Source: Ehretia macrophylla
Lineage: Eukaryota > Streptophyta > Magnoliopsida > Boraginales > Ehretiaceae
Direction of reading: 5' to 3'
Assembly: GCA_037974665.1 (NCBI GenBank)
Contig: CM075771.1
Location: 17,209,425-17,273,424, forward strand
Length of the DNA: 64,000 nucleotides
Shown here: positions 51,860 to 63,112 of the stretch, piece by piece
Layout: each line of letters begins with the position of its first letter
How positions within the stretch are numbered: position 1 is the stretch's first letter
The notes under the pieces: generated by a model
The model's database searches: none
What the model was told of the DNA's origin: nothing
Seen by the model: only the letters and a program-made list of their open reading frames with translations
Program-made: the position numbers and the translations under genes

Positions 51860-52291
51860 CTACAAGCGAGGTGTCTGATTAGTTTCCCACAGTGCCTCCA
51901 TAGTGTGCCACCAATGTTCAGCATCCCCGTGCAACAGAAACACGGCAAACTCCACCTTTTCTTCATCAGTATAATCAAGTGGCCTGAAAATCTTCTCGAT
52001 CTCGGACAGCCAAGCCTCTGCTTTCTCATCATCAGCTTCCCCGTGGAATTTGGACGGGCGAAAGTCAAGGAACTCCCTCATTCTACTATGTCTCCCATGG
52101 TTACCATCATTCCTGTTGTTGTTGTTGTTATTGGCCTCACGTGTATCTTGGCACTCCATCACTCGTGATACGTGATCCATGGCATTTGCCATCATGTTAA
52201 ACATAGCCATGCCGGGATTAGTTTGATAGGCATCTCTGGTCTCTTGGGATTCACCGCTACTATTAGTAGTGCGGGTACTAGGGCCAGCCAT
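51860..52291 (-). pseudogene. Element 3 gag N terminus
   Basis: Begins at ATG 52289-52291, 253 bp after the 5' LTR. 143 codons: Ser/Thr-rich start (MAGPSTRTTNSSGESQ), FNMMANAMDHVSRVM, an Asn run, and the gag core FHGEADDEKAEAWLSEIEKI with LLHGDAEHWWHTMEALW. It stops at TAG 51860-51862 where element 2 has Trp, and a second TAG lies at 51845-51847 where element 2 has Lys. The frame is the same as the 589-codon stretch downstream, so gag-pol was one frame, apparently a single polyprotein. Confidence 0.9.
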
Positions 52292-52533
52292 CTATAGGCA
52301 CAGATTACGATGCACAATTTAATGAAATACGATAAATAGGAATTTGATGCATAAGATATGCAGCATGATATAGATACAATTCTAGAAACAATTTAGACAT
52401 GTTAATTACTTAAGTACATAGAACACAGAAGGCACAATGAACATTATCACACAACAACATATAGACAAGTCATCCTAATTATCTTAGGGCTCTACCCATG
52501 GTCCGAGAGTTAAACTCGGCTTAAGCAATCTAA
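52292..52533 (-). other. Leader of element 3 before gag
   Basis: Non-coding, AT-rich, similar to the leader of element 2. Nothing further is recognised. Confidence 0.6.
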
Positions 52534-52542
52534 GCTCTGATA
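52534..52542 (-). promoter_or_regulatory. Primer binding site remnant of element 3
   Basis: The - strand reads tatcagagc, the last nine bases of the initiator-Met primer site tggtatcagagc. A 12-bp stretch present in element 2 (ccattcttataa on the + strand, 19899-19910) is missing, taking the first tgg and most of the spacer. Confidence 0.75.
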
Positions 52543-52544
52543 GG

Positions 52545-55500
52545 TGTCACGCCCCAACCCGGCCTATAAGGTTAGACTAGGGTGTGATCTAAACATTCAA
52601 GTCACGTCTCGTACTTAATTATTCATGAAAATTTAACACTTAATGTATTAGCCTAAACTCCAAAAAAATTTCAGAAAACCGGCAGCATAACGGCTGTAAT
52701 TGGGCTCTTTGGTTTGACCTAATTCTCTAAACGCCTCAAATTTCCCAATCTCAATTTCATTTCCAACTAGGATTACTATTTACCATCAATTGAAATTCCT
52801 ACTGGTTATCTCGATGTCTCATTTGATTAATAACCTAGCATGATACTATATTTCGTTTGTTTGTTTATCCTCATTACAAAAGTACCTGTAGATCTTAGCT
52901 TAACAACGAGTACCTGCTTAAGATTTGGTTGGTTCATTTTACTTAGCCCTTACTTAATACTTTATAATCCTATTATAGATACTAGCAGTAATAATAGCAA
53001 AATGACCATAGTAGTGTTTGTCTAGTTCATATCAATTAGACCCCAAATTACAACGGGAGTCTTTTACATTACAAACAACAAGCAACATAAAAGAAATAGT
53101 CTTCGAGTAGCATAGTTCACAAATAGCCATAATCACGCAAAGCACATAGGACAGGTAGTCACTCCAAGGAATCATCGTTAGGCATATCGTCCTCAGGTAC
53201 CTGTTCTTGATCTTCTTTACCTGAGATGATAAAAGAGGGTGAGTCCTTATGAACTCAGCGAGGGGGAACGAGAAATAGGTTTTGAAACTCATTTTCTGGT
53301 TCAACTTATGAAAATCCTTTTGTAAGCATGAATGTACACAATTAAGTACATAACAATAATATAAAGTAAAGGAACACAATTACCAGTCTTTCTTCCCCGA
53401 GGTCCTCTAGGAACCAAGCGAGAGTACTTATACATATAGTAAAAGGATATGGTGAGCTTTTGCTCTCAGTTGTTGCGGCCGACTTCAAATCATCCCCTTA
53501 TCACGCCAAGTGGGTGTACTACGGATGTACCCTGAAATCCTACGACCCAACTCTCCGAGAAAGTCTAGCGTCCAAGCGAGAGAGGGAATTGGACTATGGT
53601 AGTCACGGTTGCACCGGCAAGCCCGATGCCGCCCGGTGTGCGTGAACGCTACCACGCCAAAATGAAAGGTTGCAACCTCATATGAAATGCACATTTATGA
53701 CATTTAATATGTCACATTAGGAGGACAACAAAGTAGGTTACCTCCGGACAGTCATAAGATTGCACATTGACAAGTAAACAAGCGAGGCACGAATAGACAA
53801 GTAATTTCACTTGAAAGGCACATGGAGTTATACGAACATTAAACGGGCAGCCATGTACGCACGTAAATTAAGTCATATAACTCAATTCAAAGTCCACGTA
53901 ATCAATTAATAAGACTGTTCAACAGGCAATAACATTTACGTGGGTTTGGATGCAAGAAAGACCTATTTGTCAACATGCAATAATCAAAATCACATTTAGG
54001 GCTATAAGGGAAACTACGGGCAGCCTACTCAACATATAATTACACACAATATCCAAAGGATCAACACTTAGCAAGTTTACCTAGTCACTAGGGTTTCCAT
54101 TTCGTGCTTACCCGTGCGATTAAGCCCCAAGTCAACTCAAAATCAATCTCAAGCCATGCATCAATTAATTCAAACATCCCCAAGTACTCAAAACAGTCCA
54201 CACAACATCCCAATGCCATAATCCCACGCATTTAATAACACAAGAGAAGTTACAACAAATTTTCTAAGCATATAACTAAGTGAAACCCTCAATGCAATAG
54301 GTTATTTTCTCACAATCATTAAGACAAGTAAAAAATATCCAATTCCAATGAATAAGATGTCCAATTAAAGCTTAAGAAATGAACTAAAATCAAAAACAAA
54401 CCTTGCATCATTTGGAGTTCGGGTCCAATAGTTATAGCCAAAACAGTGGGATTGCACAAAACTGTCCAGATTTGCACACATTTCAATACCTGCCGTTTTT
54501 GAGGTCCTTAGGGTCAGATTTAGCCTTAGTCCATTTCCGAAAAAAATGTCCAGAACTGAAAAATCTAGCAGAACACCAAATTTCATGCAATTTGGACATC
54601 ATTTACTAAGCCAAAACTGGTTCGTTCTACAAGGTCAGTGCATCTGCCAAAACCTGCTTCATTTTTTTTCCAGACTTCCAGATTTGGACACATTTTAATG
54701 ATTTGCCATTTTGAGGACCTTAGAGTCAAAATTAGCTTTGTCCTATTTCTGCAAAAAATGTTCAAAACTGGAAAAAATAGTTACCTACCAATTTTCATGC
54801 ATTTTCAACATCATTTGCGTAGCCAAACGCTCCTTGAAATAACAAAACAGAAAGCTGCCACCAAACCCGATTTCATCTATCATCACCTTCAAGCCAAAAT
54901 CTTGCCGTGCATGGTTGTAAAAGCTTATAAACACACATATATCTCAAGTACAGAAGCAAAGACAAACATCTAAGACCATGCATGTGGATTTTTGAAAGAT
55001 TTTCAAAAGGTTTTAGCCCTCACCTTAGAAAATCAACAAGAAGATGCACAAAACTTTGATGAAGCACAAATTTCTTCTTCTTCCTTGCTTAGCCGAGACT
55101 CCAACTCGATTTTCTCTATTTTTCCTAGCTTAGTGGCCAAGTTCTTAGTAGATGCATGTGGTTAGAACAAGAAGAAAAGAAATGGAAGCTAGCAAACTCA
55201 CCAAGGCCGAAATGGTGACTCAAAGAGCTTGCATGTGTGATTCTTGCAACTTAGCTAGCTTGGTCGAGTCTCTTTGCCTGTTGCTTGTCTTGATGCACCA
55301 TGGAATGATGAAGATGAGCAATGGTAAGATGAAACTCAGCCAAGGCCGAGAGAGAGAGAGAAGAATGAGAGGGAGAGAGAGAAATGTGAGGAAATGAGAG
55401 AATGAAGATAAAAAATGAAGGCTTTTGCAATTGTTAAGGCATATGTCGGCCTTGAGCTTTGTAATTCAGCATTTTTATGTCTTCAAGGAGCATTTTGAAA

Positions 55501-56102
55501 TTCCTAGCATGGGCAAAGAGCATTTGGTCGAGATTGGGAGTTTTGAGGAGGTGTTTGAGCTAGTTTTTTATGCATTTGTGTCATAGAATTGTCATAGTTT
55601 GTCTAGGAATTAAGTTGAATTAAAAAAGCAAGCACAAAAGCCAATATGTGGTCGGCCAAGGCATCTAAAAATCTGACTTTTTGTCATCTTTTGAACATTA
55701 TTTAATTGTGTGTTGAAAGTGCAAAAAGAATAAGGAATAAAGAATAAGGATAGTCTAGCTTTTTGTGAGATTTTCTCATCTAGTGGGTTGAATTAGTAAT
55801 TTAATAATAGTTAGTGGAATTCGTAGGATTAATTAATGACCTAGTGTTTCTTGTAAGATGCTTTCTTGATTAGCATGAGGGCACGCTTTCCTAGGTCTAG
55901 GGCATGCACTACGAGGTAGGGCACGAACTACAAGACGAACGCATGTTTTCCAAGTAAATGCACGTAACACTAAACAAATGCACACAATTCAATGCAAGGC
56001 ACATAAAACGAGACACGACTCTTAAACCTAGGTCAAAGCACAAAATTCTAGGTTAGGGCACACGAAACGACATATCGCACGCAAATCGAGGTCGGACCTC
56101 AC
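52545..56102 (-). repeat. Right (5') LTR of element 3, 3558 bp
   Basis: Starts tgtcacgccccaacccgg; ends acctcac, one base short of the family end. The 69-codon ORF is intact at 53485-53694. GC-rich hairpin at about 53610-53642, GA-rich strand at 55340-55400, short U3 repeats at about 55875-56102. Confidence 0.93.
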
Positions 56103-59100
56103 GCCAACGGTATGCTATGCGCAGCATAACTCCTTACGAATCAAAAGTTATGGGCACTGGAGCGACGAAGACCTGGTCCCAAGCCCCACGCCCTTGGTTT
56201 GCACGCCCAGCCTTTACGTGCAGCGAAGTTGTCTTGCCCAAGGTGCTATGGGATTCGGTAATAGAAATGTGATGGATTAGGTTGTCATCCTTTTCACGTG
56301 TCACGACGTAGGATCCGAGACGGAAAAACAACACAAAAGAAAAAAAATGTCTGAAAACTGATGAAAATGTTCGATTTTGGGCTCCGAAAACAGGCGCAGC
56401 CTAGTAGGCTTGCTGCCCCCATGGTAGATCTCTCGGAGAGCTTTTCAACGGTATTCTGTGCGCCGCGTAACTCCTTACAGATGAAAAGTTATGGGCACCG
56501 GAGCGACGGAGACCTCGTCCTAAGCCCCACGCCCACGGTTTGCGGGCCCAGTATCTACGTGAAGCAAAGTTGTCTTGCCTGAGGTGCCATGGAATTCAGT
56601 AATAGAAATGTGATAGATTAGGTTGTCGTCCTTTTCGCGGATCACGACATACGATCCGAGACGGAAAAACAGCATAAAAGAAGAAAAATGTCCAGAAACT
56701 GATGAAAACGATCAATTTTAGCTCTAAAATAGGCGCAATCGAGCAGGCTTGCTACCCCCGTCGTAGAGCTCCCGGAGAGCTTTCCAACGGTATGCTGTGC
56801 GCCGCGTAACACCGTATGAATCAAAAGTTATGGGCACCGTAGCGACAGAGACCTGGTCTTAAGCCCTACGCCCTCGGTTTGCGGGCCCAGCCTCTACATG
56901 AAGCGAAGTTGTCTTGCCCAAGGTGGCATGGCATTCGGTAATAGAAATGTGATGGATTAGGTTGTCGTCCTTTTCGCTGCTCACGACGCACGACCTGGGA
57001 TGGAAAAACAATGCAAAAGAATAAAAGTTACCCAAAACTGATAAAAATGTTCAATTGTGGGTGCCGAAAATAGGCGCAGCCAAGCTATCTTGTTGCCCCC
57101 ATCGTAGAGCTCTCGGAGAGATTTCCAACGGTATGCTGTGCACCGCGTAACTCCTTACGGATCAAAAGTTATGGGCACCGGAGCGACGGAGACTTGGTCA
57201 TAAGCCCCACGTGCTTGGTTTGCGGGCCGAGCCTCTATGTGAAGCGAAGTTGTCTTGCCCAAGGTGGCGTGGGATTCGGTAATAGAAATGTGATGGATTA
57301 GGTTGTCTTCCTTTTCGCGGCTCACAACGTACGACCCGGGACGGAAAAACTGCGCAAAAGAAGAAAAGTGACTCGAAACTGAAGAAAATTTTTGATTTTG
57401 GGCTTCAAAAATAGGCACAACCGAGCAGGTTTGCTGCCCCTATCGTTGAGCACTCGGAGTGCTTTCCAACAGTATGCTGTGTGCCGCGATACTCCTTACG
57501 AATCAAAAGTTATGGGCACTAGAGCGACGGAGACCTGGTCCTAAGCCCTACGCCCTCGGTTTGAGGGCCCAGCCACTACATGAAGCGAAGTTGTCTTGCC
57601 CAAGGTGGAGTGGGATTCGGTAATAGAAATGTGATGGATTAGGTTGTCAACCATTTCGCGGCACACGACGTACAATCCGAGATGCAAAAACAGCGCAAAA
57701 GAATAAAAGTGTCCCAAAACTGATGAAAACATTCGAATTTGGGGTCCAAAAAAAGGCGCTGCCGAGTAGGCTGACTGCCCCCGCGGTAGAGCTCTTGGAG
57801 AGCTTTCCAACGGTATGATATGCGCCGTGTAACTCCTTACGGATCAAAAGTTATGGGCACCAGAGCGACAAAGACCTGGTCCTAAGCCCCACGCCCTCGG
57901 TTTGCAGCCCCAGCCTCTACGGGAAGTGATGTTGTCTTGCCCAAGGTGGCGTGGGATTTGGTAATAGAAATGTGATGGATTAAGTTGTCGTCCTTTTCGC
58001 GGCTCACGACGTACGATCAACGTTCGATTTTGGGCTCCAAAAACAAGAGCAGCCGAGCAGGCATGCTGCCCCTATCGTAGAGCTCTCAGAGAGCTTTCCA
58101 ACAGTATGTTGTGCATCGCGTAACTTCTTACATATCAAAAGTTATGGGTACCGGAGCGACGGAGACCTGATCCTAAGCCCCACGCCATCGGTTTGTGGGC
58201 CCAGCCTCTACGTGAATCAATGTTGTCTTGTCCTAGGTGGCGTGGGATTTGGTAATAGAAATGTGATGGATTAGGTTGTCGTTCTTTTCGCGGCTCACAG
58301 CGCACGATCCGGGAAGGAAAAACAGTGCAAAAGATGAAAATTGTCCAGAAACTGATGAAAATGTTCAATTTTGGACTCCGAAAATAGGTCCAGACGAGCA
58401 GGCTTGCTGCCCTTGTCGTAGAGCTCTCGGAGAGCTTTCCAACGGTATGCTGTGCGACACGTAACTCCTTACGAATCAAAAGTTATGGGCACCAGAGCGA
58501 CGGAGACCTGATCCTAAGCCCCACGCCCTCGGTTTGCGGGCCCAGCCTCTACGTGAAGCGAATTTGTCTTGCCCAAGGTGGCATGGGATTCGGTAATAGA
58601 AATGTGATGGATTATGTTGTCGTCCTTTTCACGGCTCAAGTTGTACGATCCGGGACAGAAAAACATCGCAAAACAAGAAAAGTTGACCGAAACCAATGAA
58701 AATATTCAATTTTGGGCTACGAAAACAGGCACAGCCAAGCAAGCTTGTTGCCCCAGTTGTAGAGCTTTTGGAGAGCTGTTCAACGGTATTCTATGCACCG
58801 TGTAACTTCTTACGGATCAAAAGTTATGGGCACCGGAACGACGAAGACCTGGTCACAAGCCCTACGCCTTTGGTTTACGGGCCCAGCCTCTACGTGAAGC
58901 GAAGTTATCTTGCCCAAGGTGACATGGGATTCGATATATAAATGTGATGGATTAGGTTGTCGTCCTTTTCGCGGGTCACGACATACGATCCGGGACGGAA
59001 AAACAGCGCAAAAGAAGAAAAGTGTCCTAAAACTTATGAAAACATTTGATTTTGGCCTCCGAAAATAGGCGCAGCCTAGCGGACTTGCTGTCCCGGTCGT

Positions 59101-59865
59101 AGAGCTCTCGAAAAGCTTTCCAACGGTATGCTGTGCACTTCGTAACTCTATACGGATCAAAAGTTATGGGCACCGGAGCGACGGAGACTTGGTCCCAAGC
59201 CCCACGCCCTCGGTTTGCAGGCCCAGCCTCTACGTGAAGCGAAGTTGTCTTGCCCAAAGTGGCGTGGGATTTGGAAATAGAAATGTGATGGATTAGGTCG
59301 CTGTCCCTTTCGCGGCTCACGACGTACGATCCGGGACGGAAAAAAGCACAAAAGAAGAAAAATGTCTAGAAACTGATGAAAACGTTCGATTTTGGGCTCC
59401 GAAAAAAGGAGCAGCCGAGCAGGCTAGTTGCCCCCGCCGTAGAGCTCATGGAGTGCTTTTCAACTGTATGTTGTGCGCCGCGTAACTCCTTACGGATCAA
59501 AAGTTATAGGTATCGGAGCGACGGAGACCTGGTCCTAAGCCCCACTCCCTCGGTTTGCGGGCCCAGCCTCTACGTGAAGCGAAGTTGTCTTGTCCAAGGT
59601 GGCGTGGTATTCGGTAACAGAAATGTAATGGATTAGGTTGTCTTCATTTTTGCGGCTCATGACGTACGATTCGAGATGGAAAAACAGTGCAAAAGAAGAA
59701 AAGTGACCCGAAACTGATGGAAACGTTCAATTTTGTGCTTCAAAAATAGGCGCAGCCGAGTAGACATGTAGCCCCCATCGTAGAGCTCCCGGAGCGCTTT
59801 CCAACGGTATGCTGTGTACCGCACCACTCCTTACGGATCAAAAGTTATACGCACCGGAAAGACGG
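56103..59865. repeat. Satellite array, segment 5 (~11 monomers)
   Basis: Begins in mid-monomer at (g)ccaacggtatgct, out of phase with the end of segment 4 by 234 bp. A shortened monomer occurs near 58017, where acgatc joins directly to aacgttcg and about 52 bp are gone. Ends at aaagacgg, the left TSD of solo LTR D. No gene is supported. Confidence 0.95.
59861..59865. repeat. Target-site duplication gacgg, left of solo LTR D
   Basis: Matches 63605-63609; lies at monomer phase ~31-35. Confidence 0.92.
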
Positions 59866-60352
59866 TGTGAGGCCTGACCCCGAATAACGTATGTTACCTT
59901 GATTTGTGTGCCATAGACCAAGAATGATATGACTGACCTTGGATTACGTGCCCTATCTTGGTTTTTGTGCATGCCTCGTTATACGTGCCATAACCTAGAA
60001 TTGTGTGCCCTAATCTTCGATATACGTGCGATACCTAGATAAACGTGCCATGACCTTAATTTACATGCGAGACCTCGATTTGCATGTGTCTCTTCATTTC
60101 GTGTGTATTAACCTTGAACTGCGTGCTTTAACCTAGGTTTAAGAGTCGTGTCTTGAATTACGTGCATTGCATTGAATTACGTGCCTTATTTTGGTCTACG
60201 TTCATTCACCTAGGGTTGCGTGTGTTAGCATTAGAATCTGTGCACTTATCTTGAAGTACGTGCATTAGTCTTGAAGTTCGTGTCTTACCTCGTAATTCGT
60301 ATCTACCTCGTAATTCGTGCCCTAGACCTAGGAATCCGTGCCACCACGTTGA
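59866..60352 (+). repeat. Degenerate 19-22-bp tandem repeats at the U3 end of LTR D
   Basis: Repeats of the type acgtgccttaacctagg / attacgtgccctatcttgg fill the first ~487 bp. The same block measures about 363 bp in LTR B and about 227 bp in element 3. Each unit carries an acgtgc or similar core, which resembles ACGT-core (bZIP) sites; that reading is an inference. Confidence 0.75.
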
Positions 60353-60560
60353 TCAAGAAAGAATCCTACACAAAGCACTTAACTATAAAATAATCCTACA
60401 AACACCACTAACTATTATTATAATCCTAATTCAAATTCTCTACAAACTCCACTAACAATAAAATAATACTAAACTATTCCTACATTTCCCACTATCTATT
60501 ATTCTATTCATAATTCAACTCATCAACAAACATTCTTATGACAATTCTATGACACAAATG

Positions 60561-60785
60561 CATAAAAAATTGCTCAAAATCTCCTCAAAACTCCACCATA
60601 CTCGACCAACACTCCTTGCCCATGCTAAACACTTCAAAATCCAAGCATCTTGAAGACATAAATCTGAATTTTGCTATGCCCAAGGCTGAACATGCTTCAT
60701 CTTTTGCAAAGCCTTTATTCTTTGTCATATTCTCTCACTTTCCTCTCAATTTTCTCTCTCTCCACTTATTCCTCTCTCTCAATCT
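60561..60785 (+). promoter_or_regulatory. Candidate core promoter of the LTR (TATA-like plus pyrimidine patch)
   Basis: gcataaaaaat at about 60560-60570 is kept in sister LTRs (as atttttttatgc on the + strand). About 160 bp downstream lies a CT-rich tract (60730-60781), seen as a GA-rich tract in the - sense LTRs. Pyrimidine patches are common near plant transcription starts. No start site can be proved from sequence. Confidence 0.35.
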
Positions 60786-60930
60786 CGGTTTTGGGCTGAG
60801 TTTCTTCATCCTTGCTCATCTTCATCAATTCTTGGTGCATCAAGACAAGCGACCATCAAAGAAACTCAAGCAAACAAGCTAGGATGCGAAAATCACACTT
60901 GCATGCCCTTTGAAGCCTTCATTTCGGCCC

Positions 60931-61310
60931 TAGGTGAGTTTTAAGCTTCCATTTCTTTTCTTCTTGTTCTAACCACATGCATGTACTAAGAACTTGGCCA
61001 CTAAGTTAGGAAAAATAGAGAGAAATCGGGTGGTGTCTTGGCTAAGCAAGAAAGAAGAAGAAAATTGTGCTTCATCAAGTTTTGTGCATCTTCTTGTTGA
61101 TTTGCTAAGGTGAGGGCTAAAAACTTTTGAAAATCCTTCAAAAATCCACATGCATGCTCATTAAAGTATGTCTTTGCTTCTGTACTTGAGTTATATGTTC
61201 GTTCATAAGCTTTTGCAACCATGCATGGCAAGATCTTGGCTTGAAAGTGATGATAGGTGAAGTCGGATTGTTGATAGCTCTCTGACCAGTTTGTTTCGAG
61301 GTAAGTTTAG
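60931..61310 (+). promoter_or_regulatory. Three splice-donor-like sites in the LTR
   Basis: ctag|gtgagt at 60934, taag|gtgagg at 61110 and cgag|gtaagt at 61301 fit the plant 5' splice consensus in LTR sense. The second is kept in nearly all sister copies. No intron is demonstrated. Confidence 0.3.
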
Positions 61311-62379
61311 CTAGGAAAATGATGTTTAAAATGCATGAAAATTGGTAGATGACTAGTTTTTCCAGTTTTGAACATTTTTCGCAGAAATAGGCCGAAGCTA
61401 ATTTTGAATCTAAAGTTCTAAAAATGGAAAATCTTTAAAATGTGTCCAAATCTGGAAATCTGGAAAAATGAAGCAGGTTTTGGCAGATGCACTGACCTTG
61501 TAGAACGAATCAGATTTGACTTAGTAAATGATGTTTAAAATGCATGAAATTTGGTGTGCTGCAATATTTTTCAGTTTTGGACATTTTTGTCAGAAATGGA
61601 CTAAGGCTAAATCTGACCCTAAGGACCTCAAAAACGTCAATTATCGAAATGTGTGCAAATCTGGACAGTTTTGTGCTATCCCACTGTTTCGGCTATAACT
61701 AATGATCTCGAACTCCAAATGATGCAAGGTTTGTTTCTGATTTTAGTTCACTTCTTAAGCTTTAATTTGACATCTTATTCACTGGAATTGGAGATTGTTT
61801 GCTTATCTTAATGATTGTGAGAAAACAGCCTATTGCAGTAAGGGTTTCACTTAGTGTTATGCTTAGAAAAATTGTTGTGACTCCTCTTGTTGAATTAAAT
61901 GCTTGGGATTGTAGCTTCGGGATGTTGTGTGGACTGTTTTGAATGTTTGAGGATGTTGAATTAAATGATGCATGGCTTGAGATTGACTTTGAGTTGGTTT
62001 GAGGCTCAAATTGCACGAATATGCACGAAATGGAAACCCTAATGACTAGGTAGTTTTGCTAAGTGTTGATCATTTGGATATTGTGTGGAATTATATGTTT
62101 AGTAGGCTGCCCGTAAATGCCTTTATAGTCCTAAATGTGATTTTGATCATTGCATGTTGACAAATAGGTTTTTCTTGCGCCCGAACCCACGTAGATGTTA
62201 TTGCATGTTGAATAATCTTATTACTTGATCACGTGGACTTCGTAATGAGTTATATGGCTTGATTTACATGTGTTACATGGCTGCCCGTTTAATGTTCATA
62301 TAACTCTATATGCCTTTCAAGTGAAATTACCTGTTTTATCGTGCCCTGCCTGTTTACTTGGTCAATGTGCAATCTTATG

Positions 62380-62580
62380 ACTGTCCGGAGGCAACCTACT
62401 TTGTTGTCCTCCTAATGTGATATATTACATGTCATAAATGTGCACTGCATACAAGGTTGCAACCTTTCCTGTCGGCGTGGTAGCGATCACGCACACCGGG
62501 CGGCATCGGGCTTGCCGATGCACCCGTGACTACCACTGTCCCATTCTCTCTCTCGCTTGGGGGCTAGACTTCCTCGGAGA
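62380..62580 (+). other. Structured block in the LTR (three dyads)
   Basis: Within 200 bp: ggaggcaac...gttgtcctcc, the palindrome aaggttgcaacctt (one end altered here), and the GC-rich hairpin caccgg...ccggtg (ends decayed to ccgatg in D, exact at 13203-13229 in element 2). They recur in every complete LTR. Confidence 0.6.
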
Positions 62581-62647
62581 GTTGGGTCATAGGATTTTGG
62601 GGTACATCCGGAGTACACCCACCTGGTGTGTTTTGGGGATGATTTGA
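62438..62647 (+). other. Conserved 69-codon ORF inside the LTR
   Basis: ATG-initiated and in LTR sense. Intact equivalents: 2200-1991 (C), 10285-10076 (B), 45342-45133 and 53694-53485 (element 3); 13282-13076 (element 2 left) differs at the start; the element 2 right copy has a nonsense codon. The core RACRCNRDYH and SLAWGLDFLGELGRR is shared. It matches no family I recognise. Many changes between copies alter amino acids, so it may be carried only by DNA-level conservation. Confidence 0.3.
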
Positions 62648-62877
62648 AGTCGGCCGCAACATCTGATTTTGAAACTGATCTGAGAGAAAAAGCTCACTGT
62701 TTCCTTTTTACTATGTGTATAAGTACTCTCGCTTGGTTCCTAGAGAACCTCGGGGAGGAAAGACTAGTATTTCTATTCCTGTACTTATGTTATTGTTATA
62801 TTCATGCTTGCAAAAGGATTTCATAAGTTGAACCGAAAAATGAGTTTCAAAACCTATTTCTCGTTCCCCCTCGCTGA

Positions 62878-62973
62878 GTTCATAAGGACTTACCCTCTTG
62901 CATCATCTCAGGTGAAGAAGATCAAGAACATGTACCTGAGGACGATGTGCCTATCGATGATTCCTTGGAGTGA
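62878..62973 (+). other. Short acidic ORF near the LTR 3' part
   Basis: Read after tcatctcag (acceptor-like) it gives SGEEDQEHVPEDDVP and ends DDSLE-stop at 62971-62973. The acidic reading is kept in LTR-1, B, C, D and both elements. It has no in-frame ATG upstream, so if real it would need splicing. B inserted next to this stretch in element 2. Confidence 0.25.
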
Positions 62974-63060
62974 TTGCCTGTCCTATGTGCTTTGCGTGTT
63001 TATGGCTATTTGTGAACCATGCTACTTGAAGACTATTTCTTTTATGTTGCCCAATGTTGT

Positions 63061-63112
63061 AATGTAAAAGACCCCCGTTGTAATTTGGGGTCTAATTTTG
63101 GTTTGTACTGAT
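63061..63112 (+). terminator. Candidate poly(A)/3'-end region of the LTR with hairpin
   Basis: aatgtaaaa is followed by the perfect stem gacccc (63070-63075) / ggggtc (63087-63092) and a T-rich stretch. The hairpin is preserved in most copies, including both truncated fragments. TGTAA-type and AATAAA-like elements are typical of plant polyadenylation regions; use here is inferred. Confidence 0.4.

Larger units (their letters stand above)
44181..56102 (-). mobile_element. Element 3: nearly complete Ty3/gypsy chromovirus (Tekay/Del-like), 11.9 kb
   Basis: On the - strand: 5' LTR 52545-56102, primer-site remnant 52534-52542, gag from 52291, pol to 47778, polypurine tract 47738-47750, 3' LTR 44181-47737. 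Internal region is 4807 bp, close to the 4803 bp of element 2. The LTRs differ by about 6 positions in their first 220 bases. There is no TSD: the left flank is satellite phase ~77 and the right flank resumes at phase ~312. The last LTR base is also missing (acctcac then gccaacgg). Gag-pol has two stops in gag, one in RT and frameshifts around RNase H and integrase, but long domains stay open (589 and 385 codons). Confidence 0.93.

Noticed and set aside
51629..52168. A 179-codon ORF on the + strand over gag (and a 226-codon one at 18842-19522)
   Set aside because: Antisense shadows of gag; the - strand reading has recognisable gag and zinc-knuckle motifs while these have none.
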